The position numbers were made by a program, and so were the translations under genes. Shown here one piece after another: positions 1-5,221 of a stretch of 48,992 nt of DNA; positions within the stretch are counted from its first letter, which is position 1, and each line of letters begins with the position of its first letter. A model generated the notes under the pieces. It searched no databases, had not been told where the DNA came from, and saw only the letters and a program-made list of their open reading frames with translations. Origin of the DNA: Caulobacter sp. (GTDB taxonomy: Bacteria; Pseudomonadota; Alphaproteobacteria; Caulobacterales; Caulobacteraceae); NCBI GenBank assembly GCA_030645575.1, contig JAUSMJ010000011.1, positions 1 to 48,992 of the forward strand. The letters are read 5' to 3'.

Positions 1-2
1 CG

Positions 3-206
3 CGGGACGTTCTCGCGCAATTGCCCCTGTTGCGCATGATTGCCGTGACGGCCACGGGCTATAACGTGGTGGACGTGGCGGCGGCGAGGATGACGGCGGC
101 GGTGAGGATACGCATGGGGAGGCTCCCTTTCCCTGTGTTGAACTGGAAGCCTAGTTGCGCCCACGGGTCCCGCGCCGCAAATTACAACGCTGAAATAATC
201 CTGTAA
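3..206 (+). pseudogene. Truncated D-2-hydroxyacid (glycerate-type) dehydrogenase fragment
   Basis: The frame entering from the left edge reads LAQLPLLRMIAVTATGYNVV followed by DVAAAR. This matches the stretch near the end of the N-terminal catalytic half of D-2-hydroxyacid dehydrogenases, as in glycerate/hydroxypyruvate reductases. Family members normally continue with a short conserved segment and then the NAD-binding Rossmann domain. Here homology stops at about base 86, and the frame runs on through the antisense of a small secreted protein gene to a stop at 206. The NAD domain and the active-site Arg, Glu and His are therefore missing, and the gene is dead on this side. The true start lies outside the window. 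It is distinct from the intact family member at 26265-27221. Family assignment rests on about 28 residues, so it is good but not certain. Confidence 0.65.
59..115 (-). pseudogene. 5' remnant of small secreted protein gene (paralogue of 17285-17596)
   Basis: Reading from ATG at 115, the remnant encodes MRILTAAVILAAA, the same signal-peptide start as the intact protein at 17285-17596. It then diverges to TSTTL and a stop, because the sequence switches to the hydroxyacid dehydrogenase fragment on the other strand. The upstream side (116-240) also resembles the region upstream of 17596, including a shared block aattacaatgatttaa. Only the signal peptide remains, so no function is expected. The junction falls in a run of GGC repeats common to both parents (about 77-86), which suggests joining at microhomology. 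Confidence 0.75.
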
Positions 207-315
207 TTACAATGATTTAACATGGCCAAAATTTAATGCCGTGACTTGCATCCGCATGCGGCGTCGAGGCTTCGCCATGCCCCCTCCAGGGGCACGCGAG
301 AGTGTCAGGCGCCGG

Positions 316-687
316 TCACCCCGGCGGCTGGAACCGCACCGAGATGACGATCCGGCCGTCGGTCGCCGACTGGCCATCCACCACCGGCGTGAGCTGGTAG
401 GCGCCCGCGAGGCTGAGCGCCGCCGCGCCGAAACCCATGCCCGGCGGCGTCTCGCTGATCACCTGGCAGTCCTTCAGTCCGCCATCGTAGGCCAGCAGGC
501 AGTTCATCAGCACCTTGCCAGTCGTCCCGGCTGCCCGCGCGGCGGCGGGCCATGCGTCGGCCAGTTGGGCCGGGGTCGGGCGGCGAAGCCAGTCGGTCTC
601 GCTGATGACCACCGGACGGGTCGGGTCGGCGGGCCAGGATGACGGGTCCGCGGCGGCCAACAGCAGGGCGAACAGGGCGACAACCAT
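316..687 (-). CDS. Small secreted protein with TonB C-terminal-like domain
   Basis: This encodes 123 aa starting MVVALFALLLAAADP, a short cleavable signal peptide or N-terminal anchor. The remainder, about residues 55-123, has the shape of a TonB C-terminal-type domain: a GKVLMNCLLAYDGGLKDCQV strand pair, a central AALSLAGAYQLTP helix/turn and a closing RIVISVRFQPPG strand. Two cysteines (NC and DC) could form a disulfide in the periplasm. Unlike a true energy transducer it lacks a long proline-rich linker, so it is more likely a stand-alone periplasmic TonB-C-like protein, a type common in Caulobacterales. It sits between the two small secreted protein genes of the left locus. The homologous interval at 17.6-17.9 kb has no such gene. 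Partners are unknown. Confidence 0.6.
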   Translation of the reverse strand: MVVALFALLLAAADPSSWPADPTRPVVISETDWLRRPTPAQLADAWPAAARAAGTTGKVLMNCLLAYDGGLKDCQVISETPPGMGFGAAALSLAGAYQLTPVVDGQSATDGRIVISVRFQPPG

Positions 688-738
688 GGCGGCCTCCGGT
701 CTCGGACGCCGACTGTACCCCCCGATCCGCCGTCAACA

Positions 739-772
739 CAAAGGGACGCCCCGTCCTGGGGAAACGGGGCGC
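739..772 (-). terminator. Hairpin terminator of the small secreted protein gene 802-1101
   Basis: CGCCCCGT (747-754) pairs with ACGGGGCG (764-771) around a 9-base loop. On the minus strand a short T run (TCCCTTTG) follows. Near-identical hairpins sit just after both paralogues of the downstream gene, at 17188-17222 and 17829-17858. Confidence 0.65.
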
Positions 773-801
773 CAGTTGGGCTCTGGGTAAAGTGGGTGGG
801 G

Positions 802-1101
802 CTAGGCGCCGAACCTGGCGCACTCGCCGGTCAGGGCGGCCTGGGCTGCGGCGGCGTCCGTCCGGCTGAGGCGCTCGCCCTCGCTCCGGGCGCTGTCGGC
901 GCGGTCGCGGATGTGACTGGAACGGCCCAGCCGCTGCGCCTTCAGCAAGGAGTCGAACCTGGCCGCCTCCGCGCCGCTGGCCAGGCCCCGGCAATGGGAC
1001 GCCTTGACGAACTGGCCGTCGGTCAGCCGCGCGTCGGCGGCGAAGGCGCTGGTCGAGGCGGCGGCGGTCACAACGACGGCGGCAATGGTGAGGATTCGCA
1101 T
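802..1101 (-). CDS. Small secreted protein of a repeated local family (copy B')
   Basis: This encodes 99 aa starting MRILTIAAVVVTAAASTSAF and cleaved probably after AFA, so the protein is exported. The mature part has the family pattern RLTDGQFVKASHCRGL, then a charged helical segment rich in Arg, Ser, Ala and Glu, and ends with C-ARFGA. Its two cysteines, one in CRGL and one six residues from the end, are conserved in the paralogues at 17285-17596 and 17899-18198, which hints at a disulfide. A GGAG Shine-Dalgarno lies 7-8 bases before ATG. The gene has its own hairpin terminator downstream and a divergent AT-rich promoter region upstream. I do not recognise a named family. A periplasmic role is inferred only from the signal peptide. 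Confidence 0.75.
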   Translation of the reverse strand: MRILTIAAVVVTAAASTSAFAADARLTDGQFVKASHCRGLASGAEAARFDSLLKAQRLGRSSHIRDRADSARSEGERLSRTDAAAAQAALTGECARFGA

Positions 1102-1300
1102 GGGGTCGCTCCATCTCCCTGATTGGTGTTGGGGAACGATGCTTCGACTCTAGTGTATTCGCAAATTAATTACCTGACAGATTCAAATGATTACATAGAG
1201 TTCATGTTTTGCGGACTTGAAACAAAGATGGCGAATTCATGTCGACTTCGTGTCGGTAATGAATCCTTGAAACACGCCGCCGCGACCGCGATGTTGCGGC
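1102..1300. promoter_or_regulatory. AT-rich divergent promoter region, duplicated at 18199-18399
   Basis: This roughly 200-base non-coding stretch is unusually AT-rich for the window and aligns along its length with 18199-18399. Shared blocks include acctgacagattc, aatgattaca, agatggcgaa and tcatgtcgacttc. It separates the secreted protein gene (minus) from the DUF1289 gene (plus), so it probably carries promoters in both directions. No consensus box could be assigned with confidence. Confidence 0.55.
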
Positions 1301-1301
1301 C

Positions 1302-1325
1302 ATGATCGAGGAACCCATGACGTGA
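1302..1325 (+). pseudogene. Seven-codon remnant of a PaaI-type thioesterase gene
   Basis: ATG at 1302 reads MIEEPMT then TGA at 1323-1325. In the paralogous locus the thioesterase begins MIQEPVTG at the same distance from the shared promoter region, and its TGA overlaps the DUF1289 start in the same 4-base manner (ATGA there, GTGA here). The simplest reading is that the first few codons and the stop survive while about 150 internal codons were deleted. The remnant could still couple translation to the next gene. Confidence 0.6.
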
Positions 1326-1534
1326 CGCCCGAGACGCCGCCCAAGGCCATCGCCACGCCGTGCGTGAAGGTCTGTATCGTCGACCCCGAAAGCAGCCTGT
1401 GCCTGGGCTGCCAGCGCACCCTGATGGAAATCGCCGGCTGGGCCCGGTTCAGCGAGGCCGAACGGGACGCGCTGATCGCCGAACTGCCCGGACGCCGGGC
1501 GCTGATCCGGCCGGAGAAGCTGGGGCTGTTCTAG
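1322..1534 (+). CDS. DUF1289 family protein (copy 1)
   Basis: This encodes 70 aa from a GTG start at 1322 and reads ATPCVKVCIVDPESSLCLGC followed by QRTLMEIAGWA. The four cysteines in the spacing C-x3-C-x9-C-x2-C are the hallmark of DUF1289, a small family presumed to bind metal through these cysteines. The C-terminal part is helical and ends RPEKLGLF. The start overlaps the stop of a seven-codon thioesterase remnant. The second copy at 18858-19103 is about 75% identical by eye. That copy runs on into the 3' end of metH, whereas this one stops at GLF. The molecular function of DUF1289 is not established. Confidence 0.85.
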   Translation: MTPETPPKAIATPCVKVCIVDPESSLCLGCQRTLMEIAGWARFSEAERDALIAELPGRRALIRPEKLGLF

Positions 1535-1550
1535 CACCGGGGACAATCCT

Positions 1551-1690
1551 CCCTCCCCTTCATGGGGAGGGACGTCGGCGAAGCCGACAGGGTGGGGAAG
1601 CCGGGTGGCGAGCTGGATGTGTCTGGGTGGCGGGCGGCTTCCCCACCCGTCCGGCCTTCGGCCGTCCTCCCTCCCCATGAAGGGGAGGGA
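1551..1690. repeat. Long inverted repeat (about 53-bp arms) downstream of the portal gene
   Basis: The left arm, 1551-1603, starts ccctccccttcatgggg and the right arm, 1638-1690, ends ccccatgaaggggaggg. They are near reverse complements. Each arm carries a small inner hairpin (GTCGGCGAAGCCGAC in one, CGGCCGAAGGCCG in the other) that differs in sequence but keeps pairing. The element fills the gap between the DUF1289 gene and the portal gene end, and may act as a two-way terminator. Confidence 0.8.
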
Positions 1691-1692
1691 AA

Positions 1693-2844
1693 TCACCCCT
1701 CCAGCCCCGCCAGCCGTCGCCGCTCGTCCGGCGTCAGGAAACTCGCCGCCTCAAGCCGCGCCCACAGCGCGTCGCGCTCGGCCGACAGCGCCGGCACGGC
1801 ATCCAGGTCACAGGCGACCCGCGCCTCGGGATGCTTGGCCCCCAGCCAGCCGGTCAGCGCCCGCGCGGCCCGCTCGGCCAGCGGCACGACCGTGTGTCGC
1901 CAGAAGGCGCCGTTCGCCTCGCGGAAGTTGGCATAGGTGTTGTCGCCGGGGATGCCCAGCAGCTGCGGCGGCACGCCGAAGGCCAGCGCGATCTCGCGCG
2001 CCGCGGCGTGCTTGCCGGCGATGAAATCCATGTCGGCGGGCGACAGAGACATCGGCCGCCAGTCCAGCCCGCCTTCCAGCAACAGCGGCCGTCCCGCCGC
2101 CGCCGGCCCGGTGCGCGCCGCCAGCTCGGCCTTCAGCGTCTCGAACTGCGCCTCGCTCAGCCGGTCGCCGGCCTCGGGGTTGGCGTAGACCAGCGCCCCG
2201 CTGGGCCGCGCCGAATTGTCGAGCAGCGCCTTGTTCCAGGCCCCCGAAGCGTTGTGCACGTCGATGGCGAAGGCCGCCGCCTCCAGCGGGCTGGCGCCAT
2301 AGTAGTCGTCGGCCGGGTTGAATAGCTTCAGATGCAGCACCGGCAGCCAGCCGTCAGCGTCGCGCCCGATCCGCACGCTGCGCCCCGCCACGCCGTACTC
2401 ATAGGCCTGCGGCCAGCCCTGCCGCCCCGGCACCACCTTCATCCGGTCGGGCCGCAGGGCGTAGAGCTCTCCAGGCCCCTCCCCGGCCGCCTCCAGATAA
2501 CCGTTGCCGCTGACCTGCAGCGTGCCGAAGAAGGCCTCCAGCAGATCCGGCCCGCCCTGTTCGGGGTTGGGATGGTCGATCAGTCGCCGCAGCGGATGGT
2601 CATCGGCCCGCCGCCCGCCGGCGAACACCGTCAACGGCACGGACGCAGCCGCCTCGGCGATCATCCGCACGCAGCGATAGGCCACGGGGTTCTTCGCGAA
2701 CCCCTCCCGCGCCAGGCTCTCATAGTCCCGTGGCGTCCACACCGGCCGCCCGGCCGTGGTCACGGCCACCAGGGTAGCGGCGCGCGAGTCCTTGATTTCA
2801 GGCGCGGCGGGTCGCCGCCGGAGAAGGCGGGGGAAGAGGGGCAT
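1693..2844 (-). CDS. HK97-family phage portal protein, GTA type
   Basis: This encodes 383 aa, a normal length for the HK97/GTA portal family, whose dodecameric ring forms the DNA entry vertex of a capsid. Features seen are the N-terminal basic segment, a NPVAYRCVRMIAEAAASVPL helix, ELYALRPDRM, the strand HLKLFNPADDYYGASPLEAA, and the late motif FGVPPQLLGIPGDNTYANFR typical of the family. It is followed by a C-terminal helix with TPDERRRLAGLEG. The gene lies downstream of the large terminase on the same strand, the usual GTA order. The two are separated by a GIY-YIG gene and repeats. No protease, capsid or tail genes follow within the window, because a long inverted repeat comes next. The reading frame appears intact. 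Confidence 0.9.
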   Translation of the reverse strand: MPLFPRLLRRRPAAPEIKDSRAATLVAVTTAGRPVWTPRDYESLAREGFAKNPVAYRCVRMIAEAAASVPLTVFAGGRRADDHPLRRLIDHPNPEQGGPDLLEAFFGTLQVSGNGYLEAAGEGPGELYALRPDRMKVVPGRQGWPQAYEYGVAGRSVRIGRDADGWLPVLHLKLFNPADDYYGASPLEAAAFAIDVHNASGAWNKALLDNSARPSGALVYANPEAGDRLSEAQFETLKAELAARTGPAAAGRPLLLEGGLDWRPMSLSPADMDFIAGKHAAAREIALAFGVPPQLLGIPGDNTYANFREANGAFWRHTVVPLAERAARALTGWLGAKHPEARVACDLDAVPALSAERDALWARLEAASFLTPDERRRLAGLEG

Positions 2845-2877
2845 GGGCTACAATCTTTCGTTGAATGATCAACAAAG

Positions 2878-2925
2878 TTCGTCATCCTGAGGAGCCCTCC
2901 GAAGGAGGGCGTCTCGAAGGACGCA
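2878..2925 (+). repeat. REP-like palindromic element, copy 1
   Basis: TTCGTCATCCTGAGGAGC is followed by the hairpin CCCTCCGAAGGAGGG and GCGTCTCGAAGGACGCAC. It lies immediately before the start codon of the GIY-YIG gene and is inverted relative to copy 2. Confidence 0.85.
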
Positions 2926-2938
2926 CGAGGGCTCCGCG

Positions 2939-3319
2939 ATGGCGGCCTGGGTCTACATCCTCAGATGCGCCGACGGTTCCTACTACGTTGGCTGCACCAC
3001 GAACCTGGAACAGCGGATTGCCCAGCATCATGCCGGCACGACGGGCGGCTACACGGCTTCTCGCAGACCGGTCGAACTTCTGTGGTGCGGCGAAGCTCAG
3101 CGCATTCACGACGCCATCGAGGTGGAGCGGAAACTGAAACGCTGGTCTCGCGCCAAGAAGGAGGCCTTCATCGCCGGAGAATGGGACCGGCTTCAGGCGC
3201 TCAGTTCCAGGAGCCGGTCGGCGTCAGCCGTCGCGCTTAGGGGAGAGTCCCGTGAGCGGCGTGCGTCCTTCGAGACGCGGACCCGAGGGTCCGCTCCTCA
3301 GGATGACGAAGAGGGGTAG
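2939..3319 (+). CDS. GIY-YIG endonuclease domain protein embedded in REP-like repeats
   Basis: This encodes 126 aa. Residues 4-95 are a single GIY-YIG nuclease domain: WVYILRCADGSYYVGCTTNL, in which YIL and YVG replace the GIY/YIG pair. Then come the basic residue in EQRIAQH, GGYTASRRPVELLW, the glutamate in EAQRIHDAIEVERKLKRWSR and KKEAFIAGEWDRL. This is the compact UPF0213/YhbQ-like type, a presumed metal-dependent DNA nuclease. ATG 2939 lies about 14 bases after repeat copy 1. From about residue 108 the coding sequence runs through copy 2, so the tail RRASFETRTRGSAPQDDEEG is repeat-encoded. It interrupts the terminase-portal gene pair on the opposite strand. Domain identity is firm. Any role in repeat maintenance is inference. 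Confidence 0.88.
   Translation: MAAWVYILRCADGSYYVGCTTNLEQRIAQHHAGTTGGYTASRRPVELLWCGEAQRIHDAIEVERKLKRWSRAKKEAFIAGEWDRLQALSSRSRSASAVALRGESRERRASFETRTRGSAPQDDEEG
3261..3310 (-). repeat. REP-like palindromic element, copy 2 (inverted)
   Basis: The reverse complement reads TTCGTCATCCTGAGGAGC, then the hairpin GGACCCTCGGGTCC, then GCGTCTCGAAGGACGCAC. The outer parts match copy 1, while the hairpin stem differs with compensating changes. It encodes the C-terminal tail of the GIY-YIG protein. Confidence 0.85.
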
Positions 3320-3332
3320 CACGGCAAATGTA

Positions 3333-3453
3333 TTCGTCATGGTGAGGAGCGGGCCTCAAGCGACCCCGGACTTGATCCGGGGCTCGAACCACACCCCCCG
3401 GTCCAGCACCCTGCGTCCTTCGAGACGCGGCTTCGCCGCTCCTCAGGATGACG
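3333..3453. repeat. REP-like elements, copies 3 (plus) and 4 (minus), a face-to-face pair
   Basis: Copy 3 begins TTCGTCATGGTGAGGAGC at 3333 and runs to about 3393, with an inner hairpin CCCCGGACTTGATCCGGGG. Copy 4 (3411-3453, reversed) reads GTCATCCTGAGGAGC, the hairpin GGCGAAGCC and GCGTCTCGAAGGACGCAG. The two copies form an inverted pair of about 120 bp, similar in layout to a REPIN. Confidence 0.75.
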
Positions 3454-3475
3454 ACCTTTGGTGAGCGCCACCCTC

Positions 3476-3525
3476 TTCGTCATGGTGAGGAGCCCTCCGA
3501 AGGAGGGCGTCTCGAACCACGCAAC
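3476..3525 (+). repeat. REP-like palindromic element, copy 5
   Basis: TTCGTCATGGTGAGGAGC is followed by the hairpin CCCTCCGAAGGAGGG and CGTCTCGAACCACGCAAC. It ends 6 bases after the stop codon of the large terminase gene (minus strand), so it may also serve as that gene's transcript end. Confidence 0.8.
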
Positions 3526-3531
3526 CCCACA

Positions 3532-4773
3532 CTACAACACCCGCACCCTCGGCCGCCGCACCACCCGCCCGAGCAGCAGATCCGTCAGCGCCCAGACCAG
3601 CGCGTCCGCCCGGTCCGGGCTCGCCCCGCCCTCGTCGCAGCCGAGGGCCATCAGTTCCTCCTCCAGCGCCGGAAAGGCGCCGCAGTGGATCACCAGGCCG
3701 CGTTCGTAGAGGGCGGCCACGGGTTCGGCCCGCACCCGCTTGCTATAGCGGGCGTGGACCAGTTTCACCGGGCACGGCGCCTGGGCCTGGGCCAGCAGGC
3801 CGCGAACCATCTCGCCGCCCTGGTTGGCCTCGGCGACGATCGCCGCCGCGCCAAAATCCTTCGCCGCCTTCACGGCCTTGCGGGCCCAGCCCATCGGCGA
3901 CAGGCCCTTCTCGGTCCGGTCGGCCAGCACGAAGGCCCGCTCGCCCAGCCGTCCGGCCACGACGATGCCGCAGGCGTCGCCGGTCGCCGACGCGGGCGGA
4001 TCGACGGCCACGACCAGCCGGTCGAACCGCGGCGGCCGCGCGCCCCGGCATCGCGCCAGGTCCTCGGCCCGCCACAGGGCGCCCTCGCCCTCGACGATCA
4101 GCCCTTCGAGCTCCTGGGCGGCCAGGCTCGTGCCGCCGTAGATGGCGTTCAGACTGTCAACGAAGGCCGGCGCCAGGTTGTGGGCGTTGGTCGCCGTCGG
4201 GATTACCGTGTCCACCGTCGAAACCTCGGCCCGCAGCATCCGCAGGGCCCGGATCGGCCGGGGCGTGGTGGTCACCACCAGCCGGGGATCGCCCCCCAAC
4301 CGCAGCCCGAACCGCAGCATCGCCAGCACCTCGCCGGGCCGTCGCCAGGCGCAGAACTCGTCGGCCCAGGCCCCGTGGAACTGCGGTCCGCGCAGGCTGT
4401 CGGGATCCTCGGCGGAAAAGATGTGCGCCTCGGCGCCAGTGTTCCACGTCACCCGTCGGCGGGACTTCTCGTAGCGAAACCGCAGCGCTCTGGGACTCTG
4501 CGCCCGCAGGCCCGACGGCCCCTCGATCATCACTTCCTGCACATCGTGCAGGCTGGACCCGACCAGCGCGAAACGACCGCCGCGCCAGGCCTGTTCAACC
4601 AGCCAGCCGGCGCCCACCCAGGTCTTCCCCGAGCCCCGGCCGCCGAGCAGCAGCCAGGTGCGCCACGGGACCTTCGGTGCGCGCTGGGCCTCGTTCGCCC
4701 GCCTCCGCCAGTTGGCCCATACGATATTCAGTTCCTCCGGCGGCACCGCCGCCCGGACCTCCTGCGGGCTCAT
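3532..4773 (-). CDS. Large terminase subunit (DNA-packaging ATPase/nuclease), GTA type
   Basis: From ATG 4773 (MSPQEVRAAVPPEELNIVWA) the product is 413 aa, a typical GTA TerL length. Residues 35-52 contain WRTWLLLGGRGSGKTWVGAG (Walker A). GAWADEFCAW at about 140 is the Walker B/catalytic region, and LVVTTTPRP at about 170 is the coupling motif. The nuclease half shows VVAVDPPAS, IVAEANQGGE and SPDRADALVWAL, which carry the acidic metal ligands. The frame extends upstream without a stop to 5079, but that part is the shadow of the small-subunit gene. The chosen start fits family alignments, where the protein begins shortly before WRTWL. The portal gene lies downstream on the same strand, beyond the GIY-YIG/repeat block. 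The ATPase and nuclease motifs look intact. Confidence 0.9.
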   Translation of the reverse strand: MSPQEVRAAVPPEELNIVWANWRRRANEAQRAPKVPWRTWLLLGGRGSGKTWVGAGWLVEQAWRGGRFALVGSSLHDVQEVMIEGPSGLRAQSPRALRFRYEKSRRRVTWNTGAEAHIFSAEDPDSLRGPQFHGAWADEFCAWRRPGEVLAMLRFGLRLGGDPRLVVTTTPRPIRALRMLRAEVSTVDTVIPTATNAHNLAPAFVDSLNAIYGGTSLAAQELEGLIVEGEGALWRAEDLARCRGARPPRFDRLVVAVDPPASATGDACGIVVAGRLGERAFVLADRTEKGLSPMGWARKAVKAAKDFGAAAIVAEANQGGEMVRGLLAQAQAPCPVKLVHARYSKRVRAEPVAALYERGLVIHCGAFPALEEELMALGCDEGGASPDRADALVWALTDLLLGRVVRRPRVRVL

Positions 4774-5095
4774 CTCGGCCAGCGTATCGATCGAGCCCGT
4801 TCTGTAGTTCCACGTACTTCCGCTCGATGGTCTCTGCGTCGTCGGGTTGGTCATCCATGTCGGCCTCGTTCTGGATCTGGGCGCCGCGCGACTTGATCTC
4901 GCGCTCCTCCAGCCTGTGGATGGAAACGGCGGTGCGGGCGATGCTGCCCAGCTCGCGCACCCGGCGCGCGCGGGCGATATCTGTGTTGGGTTTGGGAGCC
5001 ACCTTGTACGCCTCGACTTCGTCGAGCAGCGCCTGGGCCAGGACGTCGCTAAGCCCCGCGAGCCGCCCCGCCGCTCCATCTGGTTTTGTGATCAT
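4595..5095 (-). CDS. Small terminase-like (GTA gp1-like) protein, possibly frameshifted at its end
   Basis: ATG 5095 opens a 166-aa frame beginning MITKPDGAAGRLAGLSDVLA. The first roughly 107 residues, including ARARRVRELGSIARTAVSIH and QPDDAETIERKYVELQNGL, look like genuine coding sequence of the short protein preceding the GTA large terminase. It is about the size reported for GTA small terminases. After DRYAG the frame becomes Gly/Pro-rich and overlaps the large terminase gene by 179 bases, which is not typical. In the next frame a TGA sits at 4770-4772, overlapping the terminase ATG as ATGA. A single missing base near 4780-4795 would explain the run-on. Small-subunit identity is inferred from position, length and helical character. 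Confidence 0.55.
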   Translation of the reverse strand: MITKPDGAAGRLAGLSDVLAQALLDEVEAYKVAPKPNTDIARARRVRELGSIARTAVSIHRLEEREIKSRGAQIQNEADMDDQPDDAETIERKYVELQNGLDRYAGRDEPAGGPGGGAAGGTEYRMGQLAEAGERGPARTEGPVAHLAAARRPGLGEDLGGRRLAG

Positions 5096-5221
5096 GCCCC
5101 AAGACTACGGGACCAGCGGGCAAGGCCGGAAACCCGGGCTGAAAAATCCGCAAGCGTCTGATATTTCTGGATGTTTTCTCGACAACCCCGAGGACCAAAG
5201 CCGTCGAACGCCCGCTTTTCC

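Noticed and set aside
1102..1300. Short open frame (1123-1305) in the AT-rich spacer
   Set aside because: The equivalent region at 18199-18399 does not preserve the frame, so conservation is at DNA level.
2866..3530. Possible CRISPR array between terminase and portal
   Set aside because: The copies alternate in orientation, are unevenly spaced and enclose a gene. They are REP-like palindromes, not direct repeats with spacers.
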